Assembly: GCA_965208775.1 (NCBI GenBank)
Contig: OZ242360.1
Coordinates: 2,418,001-2,482,000 of the forward strand
Length of the DNA stretch: 64,000 nt
Origin: JAPOVO01 sp026708165
GTDB taxonomy: Bacteria > Chloroflexota > UBA11872 > VXNJ01
Direction: 5' to 3'
Shown: positions 16,190 through 23,372 of the stretch, one piece after another
Numbering within the stretch: the first letter of the stretch is position 1
Layout of the letters: every line of letters begins with the position of its first letter
Translations under genes and position numbers: made by a program
Notes under the pieces: generated by a model
The model's input: the letters and a program-made list of their open reading frames with translations, nothing else
Told to the model about the DNA's origin: nothing
Database searches by the model: none

Positions 16190-17626
16190 TTGATAAAGCG
16201 AAGTGTCATAGCCATCATGAGCGCCGTGCTCTTGGTGGCGCTCACGGTGGGGGGCGCTCTCGCGGACCACCCCGCCAACGACGGTCAGCGGTTTTCGGAC
16301 CAGCCGCCCGACGTTCAGGCGCTGTATGTGGCCGTTCACGGCGCGAACGCCGACGCGCAATGGGTCATCGACCACAACGCCGCCATAGGCGCGACAGCGC
16401 CGGCAGTACAGCCAGGGCCGGCAACGGTTGACCGCTCCAGCGACGACTGGTTGAGAGTCAATCACGTGGCCTATTTCCGCAGCGGCGACCTTGAGTTGGC
16501 GGCTCGGATAGCCGACAGCGTGATCATGCGAGGCACCGTTGAAGAGTTCCTGGCCGGAACAGACATGGGCGTGCTTTACGGCTACGTCCCGCCTGTGGCT
16601 CCTCCTCCCGCGCCAAGGGCCGCTCCGGGCGGCGGCGGTGGCGGCGGCGGTGGCGGTGGCACAGCGGCCCCCGCGGCCCCGGCAATGGGCACCGGTCTGT
16701 TCGCGAACATTGCAGCCGCTGATCTGCCCCAGAACCTGATCCTGCTACTCCGTGTAGCACTCACGGCGAATGTCCAATTGACGACGACGTCGGTTGGTAA
16801 TCCTTCAACCCATGGCGCGTCCATGTACTCCATCTCAGGCTTGCCGCCCGGGCTGTCCAACGCTAACTCCGGCAGTCCCGATCAGGCTGTGGCAATCACG
16901 GGAACGCCGACTGCTACCGGCACGTACACCGTGACCTACACGGCTACGCAGACTGAGCTAGCTGCCAATGTTGGTGAAGGCGAAGAGGCCGATGTGATTA
17001 GTTCGTCGCTCACGTTCACGATCGAGGTTGTGAGGGACGCCGTTCCGGCATTTGCCGACGGCGCATCCATCAGCGACATCCTCGTCCTGGCCGACGAGGT
17101 CCTTGCCTCCGTGACGCTGCCCGCAGCCAGCGGTGGAAACGGCGCCTTGGTGTACACGATGACCGGCAACCCGGAATGGCTGATGTTCGATGCTTCTGCG
17201 CGAACTATCAGTGGTACGGCGCCTGATGCGGCAGCCGGTGAGGTCACGGTCACCTACACCGTGGCGGACTCGGATGTCAACACCGACGCCTCCGACGGCG
17301 CGTCCCTTGCCTTCACCGTTACGGTCGAAGAGGACACCGAGCCAACGCTTTCGCAGGGCAACTTCGCTACTCCGTTGGTCGAAGGCACTGACATCGTGCC
17401 AGTGGCTCTTGCTGAAGCCGCGGCCGGTAACGCGCCATACACCTACAAGGTGAGTGGCCTGCCGAACGGCCTGTCGTTCAACGCGGAGAACCGTGAAGTT
17501 AGCGGTCGACCCAACGTCCTTGACGAGGGTGAGACGAGCGTTGACATCACCGTCACCTACACGGCGACGGACCGCGATGGCGATTACGTCTCGGACACGT
17601 TCACGATCACGGTGAACGCTTCCTAA
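16190..17626 (+). CDS. secreted surface protein with putative Ig-like (He_PIG) repeats
   Basis: Probably a cell-surface or extracellular structural protein. The TTG at 16190 has GGAGG five bases ahead and begins a clean signal peptide (MIKRSVIAIMSAVLLVALTVGGALA, cut before DHPAN); an upstream ATG frame start at 16133 would bury it. After an N-terminal region of about 115 residues comes a poly-Gly linker of 11 glycines, then about three putative Ig modules with the signatures YSISGLPPGL, YTMTGNPEWLMFD..ISGTA and YKVSGLPNGLSFN..VSGRP, each ending in a VTYT strand. It has no sortase or membrane anchor. Its 5' UTR of about 320 nt contains the structured RNA, so regulated expression is likely. Confidence 0.75.
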   Translation: MIKRSVIAIMSAVLLVALTVGGALADHPANDGQRFSDQPPDVQALYVAVHGANADAQWVIDHNAAIGATAPAVQPGPATVDRSSDDWLRVNHVAYFRSGDLELAARIADSVIMRGTVEEFLAGTDMGVLYGYVPPVAPPPAPRAAPGGGGGGGGGGGTAAPAAPAMGTGLFANIAAADLPQNLILLLRVALTANVQLTTTSVGNPSTHGASMYSISGLPPGLSNANSGSPDQAVAITGTPTATGTYTVTYTATQTELAANVGEGEEADVISSSLTFTIEVVRDAVPAFADGASISDILVLADEVLASVTLPAASGGNGALVYTMTGNPEWLMFDASARTISGTAPDAAAGEVTVTYTVADSDVNTDASDGASLAFTVTVEEDTEPTLSQGNFATPLVEGTDIVPVALAEAAAGNAPYTYKVSGLPNGLSFNAENREVSGRPNVLDEGETSVDITVTYTATDRDGDYVSDTFTITVNAS

Positions 17627-17660
17627 CGGCTAGCGCCTAGCGAGAACCTTCGGGTTCATC

Positions 17661-17686
17661 GAGGGGCGGGGGAAACCCCGCCCCTC
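17661..17686 (+). terminator. strong GNRA-capped hairpin after the surface protein
   Basis: GAGGGGCGGGG (17661-17671) and CCCCGCCCCTC (17676-17686) form a perfect 11-bp stem closed by a GAAA tetraloop. The following bases are GGGAATT rather than a T-run. Likely terminator or 3' stabiliser. Confidence 0.6.
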
Positions 17687-17719
17687 GGGAATTAGCTAGA
17701 GGAGGCCGACTAACAGGAT

Positions 17720-17750
17720 GAGGCCCCGGTCGGGAGCTGGCCGGGACCTC
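17720..17750 (+). terminator. second hairpin before the micro-ORF cluster
   Basis: GAGGCCCCGG (17720-17729) pairs with CCGGGACCTC (17741-17750) with one mismatch, followed by TCTATTTCCC. It resembles a weak intrinsic terminator or an attenuator ahead of the small ORFs. Confidence 0.45.
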
Positions 17751-17776
17751 TCTATTTCCCTAAGAGGTGCGGAGGG

Positions 17777-17893
17777 GTGGCAATTCTGGAGGGCATGGCC
17801 GTCGGAGGCGCGGTCGTCATTCTCTGCTGGATCGGCTGTCAAGTCGTTGATGTGTCGCGCAGAGTCATCGGCAAGCTCCGGGGCGGGGCGTGA
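17777..17893 (+). CDS. putative small single-pass membrane peptide, 38 aa
   Basis: GTG start at 17777 (an in-frame ATG at 17795 is also possible). The peptide has one hydrophobic stretch, GGAVVILCWIGCQVV, followed by a basic tail (SRRVIGKLRGG), which predicts cytosolic C-terminus. Its stop shares bases with the GTG of the next ORF (GTGA junction), suggesting translational coupling. No known family. Evidence is limited to the tiling and hydrophobicity. Confidence 0.35.
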   Translation: MAILEGMAVGGAVVILCWIGCQVVDVSRRVIGKLRGGA

Positions 17894-17991
17894 CTGAAAG
17901 AGACCGCGACGCCTTCGGCCTGGTCGTCACCGTCGTACTGGCCGTGAGTTTCGCAACCTGGTGGCTATCGACGTGCATGGGCCAAATGTGA
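17890..17991 (+). CDS. putative small single-pass membrane peptide, 33 aa
   Basis: Starts at a GTG overlapping the previous stop by 4 nt. The sequence has a charged N-terminus (VTERDRDAF) and one hydrophobic segment, GLVVTVVLAVSFATWWL, then a short polar end with one Cys. Function unknown. Part of the chain of coupled micro-ORFs. Confidence 0.35.
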   Translation: MTERDRDAFGLVVTVVLAVSFATWWLSTCMGQM

Positions 17992-18027
17992 CTTGAAAAG
18001 GCGGAAACGAGATTGACCTTGTATGGC

Positions 18028-18138
18028 ATGGAAGTGTTCTTTTTCGGGATCGCCGTCGGCGCTGTCGTGACGTTCATATTGATCGCGATCTTCCTGTTGC
18101 TTAGCAGGCCGGACGAGGAAGAATCGATCACCGACTGA
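18028..18138 (+). CDS. putative small single-pass membrane peptide, 36 aa
   Basis: ATG start at 18028, or TTG at 18013 giving 41 residues. Strong membrane segment FFFGIAVGAVVTFILIAIFLLL followed by an acidic tail SRPDEEESITD. This hydrophobic-plus-acidic layout is clearly non-random, making it the most convincing of the three tiny membrane ORFs. No family recognised. Confidence 0.42.
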   Translation: MEVFFFGIAVGAVVTFILIAIFLLLSRPDEEESITD

Positions 18139-18140
18139 GT

Positions 18141-18292
18141 CCGCCCCACCCGACCAGCCGAGGGGCGGCGTGTGTCTTCCTCCCGGAGCGGACGCCGCCC
18201 CACCTGAAATCATCCATGTGTCGCGGGCGGGCCGCCCAGGTTATCCCTCAGTGAAATGCCTGACACCCATTCCACGACAGGGCGGCCCGCCC
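18141..18292 (+). repeat. cluster of GGGCGG/CCGCCC palindromes
   Basis: Contains CCGCCCC (18141), an inverted pair GGGGCGGCGT (18162-18171)/ACGCCGCCCC (18192-18201), and two near-perfect palindromes GGGCGG-G-CCGCCC (18225-18237) and GGGCGG-C-CCGCCC (18280-18292), which are exact reverse complements of each other. The arms can pair in several exclusive ways. It lies directly ahead of the cysteine mini-protein genes. Confidence 0.65.
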
Positions 18293-18314
18293 ACCACGAC
18301 AAGCGAGGTTAGAA

Positions 18315-18521
18315 GTGAACTACCTGGTCTGCGAGACCTGGGCCGGATTGCGGAGCAAGGCAGTCATCCACATCGACGGCAGGTGCTTCCCGCAGAGCTT
18401 CCCCGGCTACGGCACTCCAATCTCGCAATGGTCGGGTTACTACGACACGCTAACCGAGGCCCAAGCCGCAGCGGTCACAACGGGTCGGCGGGTCACGAAA
18501 TGCAAACGATGCTTTCGGTGA
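18315..18521 (+). CDS. cysteine-containing mini-protein A, 68 aa
   Basis: GTG start with GAGG seven bases ahead. The sequence has VIHIDGRCF, W-SGYYDT, an Ala-rich helix, and ends TGRRVTKCKRCFR with a CxxC. It is paralogous to the protein at 18735: both share [KR]AVIH..RC, W.GYY.T, A..A, TGR.V and a C-terminal CxxC. The layout (VH/IH, Cys, W-G-Y/F, helix, CxxC) resembles a widespread family of short zinc-binding-like proteins of unknown function. Its stop overlaps the next GTG by 4 nt. Confidence 0.6.
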   Translation: MNYLVCETWAGLRSKAVIHIDGRCFPQSFPGYGTPISQWSGYYDTLTEAQAAAVTTGRRVTKCKRCFR

Positions 18522-18649
18522 GGACTGCCCCCGAACGAGAAAAGACGTCACCTAAATATGGCCATTTGCAGCCAGGACATCCTCTATATGAAGCGTGGCG
18601 ATCACGTGGTGCGGCGACTGCCTGTAGCACGTGTGCTCTCGGACATTAG
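18518..18649 (+). CDS. micro-ORF B, 43 aa, with CxxC
   Basis: The GTG start overlaps the stop of mini-protein A (GTGA). The C-terminal half reads HPLYEAWRSRG..ACSTCALGH, with a CxxC pair and a HPLYxxWRS pattern that recalls small phage-type proteins, but I cannot assign a family. The frame is open further upstream through gene A, so the start is inferred from the coupling. Low-to-moderate support. Confidence 0.35.
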   Translation: MRTAPEREKTSPKYGHLQPGHPLYEAWRSRGAATACSTCALGH

Positions 18650-18651
18650 GC

Positions 18652-18735
18652 GTGAGCCAACCCGATCATGTGCCGCGGCTCTTCGCGGGGCACGAGTTCC
18701 GCCTGGAGGTCGTGGATCCCGGGCGGGGCGGCTGA
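18652..18735 (+). CDS. micro-ORF C, 27 aa
   Basis: GTG start 2 nt after the stop of ORF B; its TGA shares one base with the ATG of mini-protein D (TGATG). It encodes SQPDHVPRLFAGHEFRLEV and a short Gly-rich end. Its only support is the perfect tiling. It could be a leader ORF for translation of D. Confidence 0.25.
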   Translation: MSQPDHVPRLFAGHEFRLEVVDPGRGG

Positions 18736-18959
18736 TGACATACGTCGTCAATGAGAATCGATGCAGGGGCAGGGCCGTCATTCACGCCGCCCGATGTTCC
18801 TCCAGCCGGCCGCCGGGCCACAAGGGGCGGCGCTGCACGGAGTGGTTCGGCTACTACGCGACCCCGGAGCTGGCGGCCGACAAAGCCAGGTCCACAGGCC
18901 GCAAGGTCGTGTGGTGCTTCAACTGCTGCTACAGGGGCGATTTCGGTCCGCCGCGTTAG
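18735..18959 (+). CDS. cysteine-containing mini-protein D, 74 aa (paralogue of A)
   Basis: ATG at 18735, coupled to the preceding TGA. Reads MTYVVNENRCRGRAVIHAARC, W-FGYYATPELAADKA, STGRKVVWCFNCCYRG. The pattern matches mini-protein A nearly residue for residue in the shared motifs, with an inserted basic loop. Five or more cysteines suggest metal binding or disulfides. An upstream in-frame ATG at 18558 would add 59 residues unlike the family, so the internal start is preferred. Codons are more GC-rich and Arg-rich than the housekeeping genes. Confidence 0.55.
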   Translation: MTYVVNENRCRGRAVIHAARCSSSRPPGHKGRRCTEWFGYYATPELAADKARSTGRKVVWCFNCCYRGDFGPPR

Positions 18960-18986
18960 GAAATGCAAACGGTAACTTCTGTGAGG
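18946..18986 (+). repeat. copy of the mini-protein A 3' end
   Basis: This stretch aligns with 18483-18523, the last codons of gene A plus its stop; the core GAAATGCAAACG is identical (18497-18508 and 18960-18971) and both copies end in GTGAGG. In its own frame it spells RRVRKCKR before a stop, like the RRVTKCKR of gene A. It looks like the tail of a third family copy left by recombination, straddling the end of gene D. Confidence 0.6.
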
Positions 18987-19106
18987 GGGTCTCTGGCAAG
19001 CGCGGGGATAGACCGCTAAAGCGCCGATCACTATCCCACGTGGTGAATTTGTTACTCGGATGGTGAGCTGCGTCGCACGATTTGTATTTCGCTATGAGTT
19101 CACGAT

Positions 19107-19400
19107 TTGAGTGAAATCGACCGCCTGCGGGCGGAAAACGGGACTCTCAGACTTCGTCTTGCCAGACTCACTGAGGAAATCCTGCGAATCAGCGAAAACT
19201 TCGACCTCGAAACGGTCCTACAAGAGGATGCGTACAGCGCCAGAGCGCTCACGGACGCTCGATACGGCGCGATTACAACCATCGCCGATCAGCATTCGCT
19301 GAAGATCATGCCGATGGCTTCCGAGATCACGGGGCCGAGCGACTGCGCCGCCTGGCCACGGCGACAGAGTATCCCGGCCATCGATAAAACGAACACTTGA
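19107..19400 (+). pseudogene. remnant of a GAF-domain sensor (histidine-kinase type)
   Basis: TTG start then a short coiled coil (IDRLRAENGTLRLRLARLTEEILRIS) and ENFDLETVLQE..YSARALTDARYGAITTI, which closely matches the beginning of GAF domains in bacterial sensor kinases. After about residue 58 the similarity collapses; a neighbouring frame shows ERLRRLAT-like sequence, suggesting a frameshift. No dimerisation or ATPase domain follows. It ends at a dispersed repeat at 19400. Probably a truncated, inactive fragment. Confidence 0.55.
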
Positions 19401-19421
19401 TTCCTCCGCGCACTTCGGAAT
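19400..19421 (+). repeat. degenerate ATTCC...GGAAT repeat
   Basis: ATTCC and GGAAT flank TCCGCGCACTTC, followed by GACAT. This resembles the ATTCC/GGAATGAC family also seen at 51800 and 55108. It marks the break point of the GAF fragment. Confidence 0.4.
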
Positions 19422-19530
19422 GACATGCCTCCCTGCTTCGGCGGGCACGGCGTATGGAGGGTAGGAGCGAAAGTACGGTATGGAGACAGAGCCGGAGGAC
19501 AGATTTCAAGTCCGCAACTACGCGTAGTGG

Positions 19531-22500
19531 TTACCCCACGCGCGGGAATTCGGGGGTGTTGGTCAGCGGTTTGCCTTCAATGGTGACCGAACGGAACGAG
19601 TACTCAAATAATGGGACAAATTCCTCGAACCGCAGGACGTGTGCAACGTAAGTGATGTTATAGACCAGCAGGTTCTCCGACGCGTAGATAAGGCTAGCCA
19701 CGTATCTAACGCCGCCTTCAGTGCGGAAGACGACGATTTGTGCCGGCCTGCCGTCGATTTCACCATATCGCGAATTGGAGACTGCCTGAGCATCGTGTTT
19801 CGAGACATATTCGGTTACCAAGTGTTCGATGTACCAATCCAAGGCTAGATCTTCCTGTACGGTTTCAGACAGTTGAACAGTCCAGAACCCCAACAATGCA
19901 ACTGAGGCCCCACTTGCGAGGTTGGAGAACTGAACCCCGCCTGGGTCTCCCGCCTCCGCAATCTGGTACCAGCCGGCCGGATATTTGATGGTAAAGCCGA
20001 CCTCGTGGTCGCTGTACGTGGCCATAGGCCCGAATGAATTCTGCGCATCGGCAGAGTCAGAAGCGGGTTGTGCATCGGCGGACGGCGCTGTCTGCATTGA
20101 TGGAAACTCGGGCGCATCGGTTAGCGGGTTGCCGTCGATGGTGATTGAGCGGATCAAATGATCAAACACCGGGACGAGCTGGTCTAAACCGGAAGAGGGC
20201 ATTTGGAAGGCAACCAGGTAGAACACGTCAGTCGCTGAGAGGTATGTCAACACGGCCATGTTCTCGCGGCCGTCGAGGGTGGTGACAAGCGTCAGGTGGA
20301 CTGGCCGATCGTCGATGACGCCGAAATCCGAGGTTGGGAGAATCCGATGACCGGAGCCGGCCGGCCGCCAATGCTCGATGATCCAGTCGGTGATTATGTC
20401 GTGGTACTGTTCCGGAATTGGACTTACCGGCGTCTCGTCGGCGAAATCCTGGATCCCGATTCCGAGAGCCGCCCCCTCGCCACCGAGGAATCGCGCTTTC
20501 CAAACACCGTCCTCGGGCAGAACTTCCCAGTCGGCGAGGTACTGGATGGAGAAGGCGAACTCGTCATCGCGGTAGGTGGCTATTGGGCCGAAGGGGCTTT
20601 GTATCAGGGAGGAGTCTGGGGAGAGTTGGGTGTCGTCCGAGGAGGAAGGGGCGAGGGATGGAAACTCGGGAACGTCAGTGAGTCTTGTTAGCCGTTGGCC
20701 TACGACTGTTAACGTTCCGAACGAGTACTCGACCATACGAGCGACTTCGTCCGTGGGCGGTTCGTGGAATTCGTACGCGACGACGAATGCGATTCCCTGC
20801 TCGCTAAAGAAGCTGAGTCTAGCTCCGTCAAAGCCCCCAAGCGTGTAGCTGACGAGCTGGGCGGGTTTGCCCCCGACATATCCGTACTCCGCGTGCGTGT
20901 GGACTCTGCCCCCCTGCTCGGCCGATTCAATCCACGACACCAACCGATCAACAAAGTCATCGAGAGCCGAATCATCGGTTTCAGCTGCGGTTAGCTCCTC
21001 AATATTGATCGTCAGAAAGCCGCCGTCGCCACTCTCGAGGCGCGTGGCATAGTCGTCATCCGGTTTGCTTTCTGTCCAATCTGCCGGGTATTGGATAGAG
21101 AAGTCGTATTCGACGTTGGAGTAGGTGGCCATGAGGCCGTGGGGGCTTGGGACGGCGGGAATCGCGGGAGTCTCCGTAGGAAGCGGTGAGACCGCGCGAC
21201 GCGGCGCCCAGTCGATTCTCAGGAAATAGCCGCCGAACTGAGTGTCCCAAGAGTCCGATACCAAGATGATGTAGATTCCTGACTCGGGGGCTGTGAAGCT
21301 GAGGAATGCATCCCCGCCGACCACGCCGCCGCCGTCGTCGTCGTCGGAGACAGCAGCCGTGGCCCAATCGGCGCGCGCGACTCTGACGTATGGATCAATC
21401 ATGAACGATTCGGCTCTTGCGGTCACCGATTCGCCGGCCTCGAGTTGAAGCTCGAAGTAGTCTTCGTCGAGGGGCGCGTCGACACTTCCAACAACCGATT
21501 CCTCGACGAAGACGCGGCGGTGGTCGTCTTTATCGTCAATGAAAGCAAAGTCGTGGCTCGTCTCAAGCACAAACTCGCCGGGCTCCGACGAGAATTGCTC
21601 GAATAGCACAAAGTGGGGACCAAGCGTTTCCAGCGTAGTCGAACCCCACTCGACACCTGATTCCGAATCGTCTACATCGAGTATTACGTCTCCTGAGATG
21701 TCGGCGACGGCGAATGCGGAGTCCGTTTCGCTTTCGAGTCGGATCTTGATCTCGGTATCTTCTCGCTCGTACAGGACGGCGATCTTGGAATGCCACTGAT
21801 CGGTCAGCTTGAACTGGTGCTCAGTCGCCCCGTGTGAGGGCAGCCGCCGATCTCGCAGCCCGTCGACGTCTTCACCCCGGGTGAGGCTGGCGACACGCTC
21901 AAGAATGTCGGCCGCGGAGGTAGCGATGATGAACCGGCCATCACCAAAAGTGCGGGTCGTGATGCCGATCACATCACCGTTTTCGGAGACCATCACGCCG
22001 CCGCTCTGGCCACCGCCGGTCGCCGCCTCGCTCTGAATCAGAGTCAAATCGAGAGCGCGCCACTGTCGGAATCGAGATATGACGCCGCGCGAGATAGTCG
22101 GTTTGTCCGGGAAGGCTTCGACTTCGTCGGGGTATCCGACGAGATATACGTCTGAGCCGATGGCCAGATCCTCGCCGTCCTTCAGTTCCAACCCATCCTC
22201 AAGCACGTTGACGGGACCGATGACGGCTAAATCCGCCATGAGGTCCAGCCCGATGACAGGGAGGGTCCGATGAGCGTTGCTGTTCGGAAACTTGACCAAA
22301 ACGTTTGGATATCCCCAGACGACGTGAGCATTTGTGACGATGAATCCGCCGGGGATGAGCACTCCGCTTCCCAGGCCAGAGCCGGTCATAATGACGGGCA
22401 CATTAGGTGAGACGCGGGAAAAGATTTCGGCGCCGCTGAGCGGAGCCGGCGTGGGAGTCGCGGTGGGGAGGGGTGTCGGCGTGGGCGCGGCGGTTTCGAT

Positions 22501-22665
22501 CGGTGGCGCGGTCGGCGACAGAGTGGGGACGCCATCTACCGGAGTCGGGGGCTCCGAGGTCGAGTCGTCGCCGCTCCGCTCACACGTAGCGCCGAGGATG
22601 GCAGATAAAGCCAACGTCACGGCGACTGCGATGATGAGTTTTGGGACTCTGTAACCTGGTTTCAC
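19531..22665 (-). CDS. secreted trypsin-like serine protease with three tandem PsbP-like modules
   Basis: A large exported protease of 1044 residues. Order: signal peptide (1-28, with a possible but atypical lipobox GATC), a Thr/Pro linker (about 35-77), then an S1/HtrA-like domain with His114 (VTNAHVV), Asp145 (DLMADLAVIG) and Ser221 (GGGQSGG), so the triad looks intact. There follows a region with beta-rich PPC-like repeats (about 275-480, DEDYFELQLEAGESVTARAES), then three copies of a module of about 150-170 residues beginning G[LP][MI]ATY....[FV].[FI][ST]I[QK]Y.A.W and ending [VI].G..LT..PEFP. No HtrA PDZ domain is present. It may process or bind surface polymers. It is convergent with the micro-ORF block and divergent from coaD. 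Confidence 0.82.
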   Translation of the reverse strand: MKPGYRVPKLIIAVAVTLALSAILGATCERSGDDSTSEPPTPVDGVPTLSPTAPPIETAAPTPTPLPTATPTPAPLSGAEIFSRVSPNVPVIMTGSGLGSGVLIPGGFIVTNAHVVWGYPNVLVKFPNSNAHRTLPVIGLDLMADLAVIGPVNVLEDGLELKDGEDLAIGSDVYLVGYPDEVEAFPDKPTISRGVISRFRQWRALDLTLIQSEAATGGGQSGGVMVSENGDVIGITTRTFGDGRFIIATSAADILERVASLTRGEDVDGLRDRRLPSHGATEHQFKLTDQWHSKIAVLYEREDTEIKIRLESETDSAFAVADISGDVILDVDDSESGVEWGSTTLETLGPHFVLFEQFSSEPGEFVLETSHDFAFIDDKDDHRRVFVEESVVGSVDAPLDEDYFELQLEAGESVTARAESFMIDPYVRVARADWATAAVSDDDDGGGVVGGDAFLSFTAPESGIYIILVSDSWDTQFGGYFLRIDWAPRRAVSPLPTETPAIPAVPSPHGLMATYSNVEYDFSIQYPADWTESKPDDDYATRLESGDGGFLTINIEELTAAETDDSALDDFVDRLVSWIESAEQGGRVHTHAEYGYVGGKPAQLVSYTLGGFDGARLSFFSEQGIAFVVAYEFHEPPTDEVARMVEYSFGTLTVVGQRLTRLTDVPEFPSLAPSSSDDTQLSPDSSLIQSPFGPIATYRDDEFAFSIQYLADWEVLPEDGVWKARFLGGEGAALGIGIQDFADETPVSPIPEQYHDIITDWIIEHWRPAGSGHRILPTSDFGVIDDRPVHLTLVTTLDGRENMAVLTYLSATDVFYLVAFQMPSSGLDQLVPVFDHLIRSITIDGNPLTDAPEFPSMQTAPSADAQPASDSADAQNSFGPMATYSDHEVGFTIKYPAGWYQIAEAGDPGGVQFSNLASGASVALLGFWTVQLSETVQEDLALDWYIEHLVTEYVSKHDAQAVSNSRYGEIDGRPAQIVVFRTEGGVRYVASLIYASENLLVYNITYVAHVLRFEEFVPLFEYSFRSVTIEGKPLTNTPEFPRVG

Positions 22666-22770
22666 GCCTCATCCTTGTCAGAGTGCCATTCAGGATATGG
22701 TATTGACTGGTGCGACCGGTCTTGCCTATGGGAGATTGGTCGAATTGGCCGCGCTCTGGTTGGGCGTTGC

Positions 22771-22776
22771 TATAAT
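22771..22776 (+). promoter_or_regulatory. -10 box upstream of coaD
   Basis: A consensus TATAAT at 22771-22776 lies 24 nt before the coaD start, leaving room for a short 5' UTR with the GGGGGTGA ribosome site. The best -35 match, TTGGCC at 22745, has a 20-nt spacer, which is longer than usual. Confidence 0.55.
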
Positions 22777-22799
22777 TCCCGCCCATCTTTGGGGGTGAT

Positions 22800-23303
22800 T
22801 TGAAGGCGTTCTTTCCCGGCACGTTCGACCCGCTGACTAACGGTCATCTCGACATTGTCAAGCGAGCGTCGGCGATATTCGACGAGGTAGTCGTTGGGGT
22901 CTATCGAGGGTCTGAAAAAGACCCCTTGTTTTCATCGCAAGAGCGGCTGCAAATGGTGAGTGAAATGGTGGAGCACGCTCCGAACGTATCGGCCGTGACT
23001 TACGGGGGGTTGACGGTCGAGTTTGCAAGAAGCATCGGAGCGCGGGTGGTGGTGCGGGGATTGCGCGCCCTATCCGACTTCGAATACGAATTCTCGCTAT
23101 CATCGATGAACCAGGTGATCGAGTCGGATGTGGAGACGGTGTGTCTGTTGACTTCACCCCAGTTCGCGTTTATAAGCTCGAGTCTGGTTCGGGAAATCGC
23201 CTCACTTGGTCAACCTGTCAATCACTGGGTTCCGACGAGCGTGGCGGAGCGCCTACGCGCTAAACTTGAATTCAACCGTAAGCAGGCGCTGTTCCGGGAG
23301 TGA
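22800..23303 (+). CDS. coaD: phosphopantetheine adenylyltransferase
   Basis: Penultimate step of coenzyme A synthesis: adenylation of 4'-phosphopantetheine. Seen: FPGTFDPLTNGHLDIV with the TxGH nucleotidyl-transferase motif, VVRGLRALSDFEYEFSLSSMNQ, and the ISSSLVREIASLG loop (ISS.xxR motif). Length 167. TTG start with GGGGG two to nine bases ahead. Usually next to rsmD, which here is 7 kb upstream; a fresh promoter at 22771 may have compensated for the separation. Confidence 0.94.
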   Translation: MKAFFPGTFDPLTNGHLDIVKRASAIFDEVVVGVYRGSEKDPLFSSQERLQMVSEMVEHAPNVSAVTYGGLTVEFARSIGARVVVRGLRALSDFEYEFSLSSMNQVIESDVETVCLLTSPQFAFISSSLVREIASLGQPVNHWVPTSVAERLRAKLEFNRKQALFRE

Positions 23304-23372
23304 TCGTAAATCGACCTAATTAACCTGATTGAGCGACTTGAATCGCTGCTCGAGGCCGGCCAGCGGGTCCCA

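Noticed and set aside
16536..16860. Opposite-strand Pro/Gly-rich ORFs under the poly-Gly linker
   Set aside because: These are shadows of the Gly-rich coding sequence on the other strand.
18170..18649. One 159-residue protein covering the whole interval
   Set aside because: Its first half overlaps the better supported mini-protein A in another frame and has no family features; only the last 43 codons fit the coupled chain.
18558..18734. N-terminal 59-residue extension of mini-protein D
   Set aside because: The paralogue A lacks it and the coupled TGATG start at 18735 explains the family boundary.
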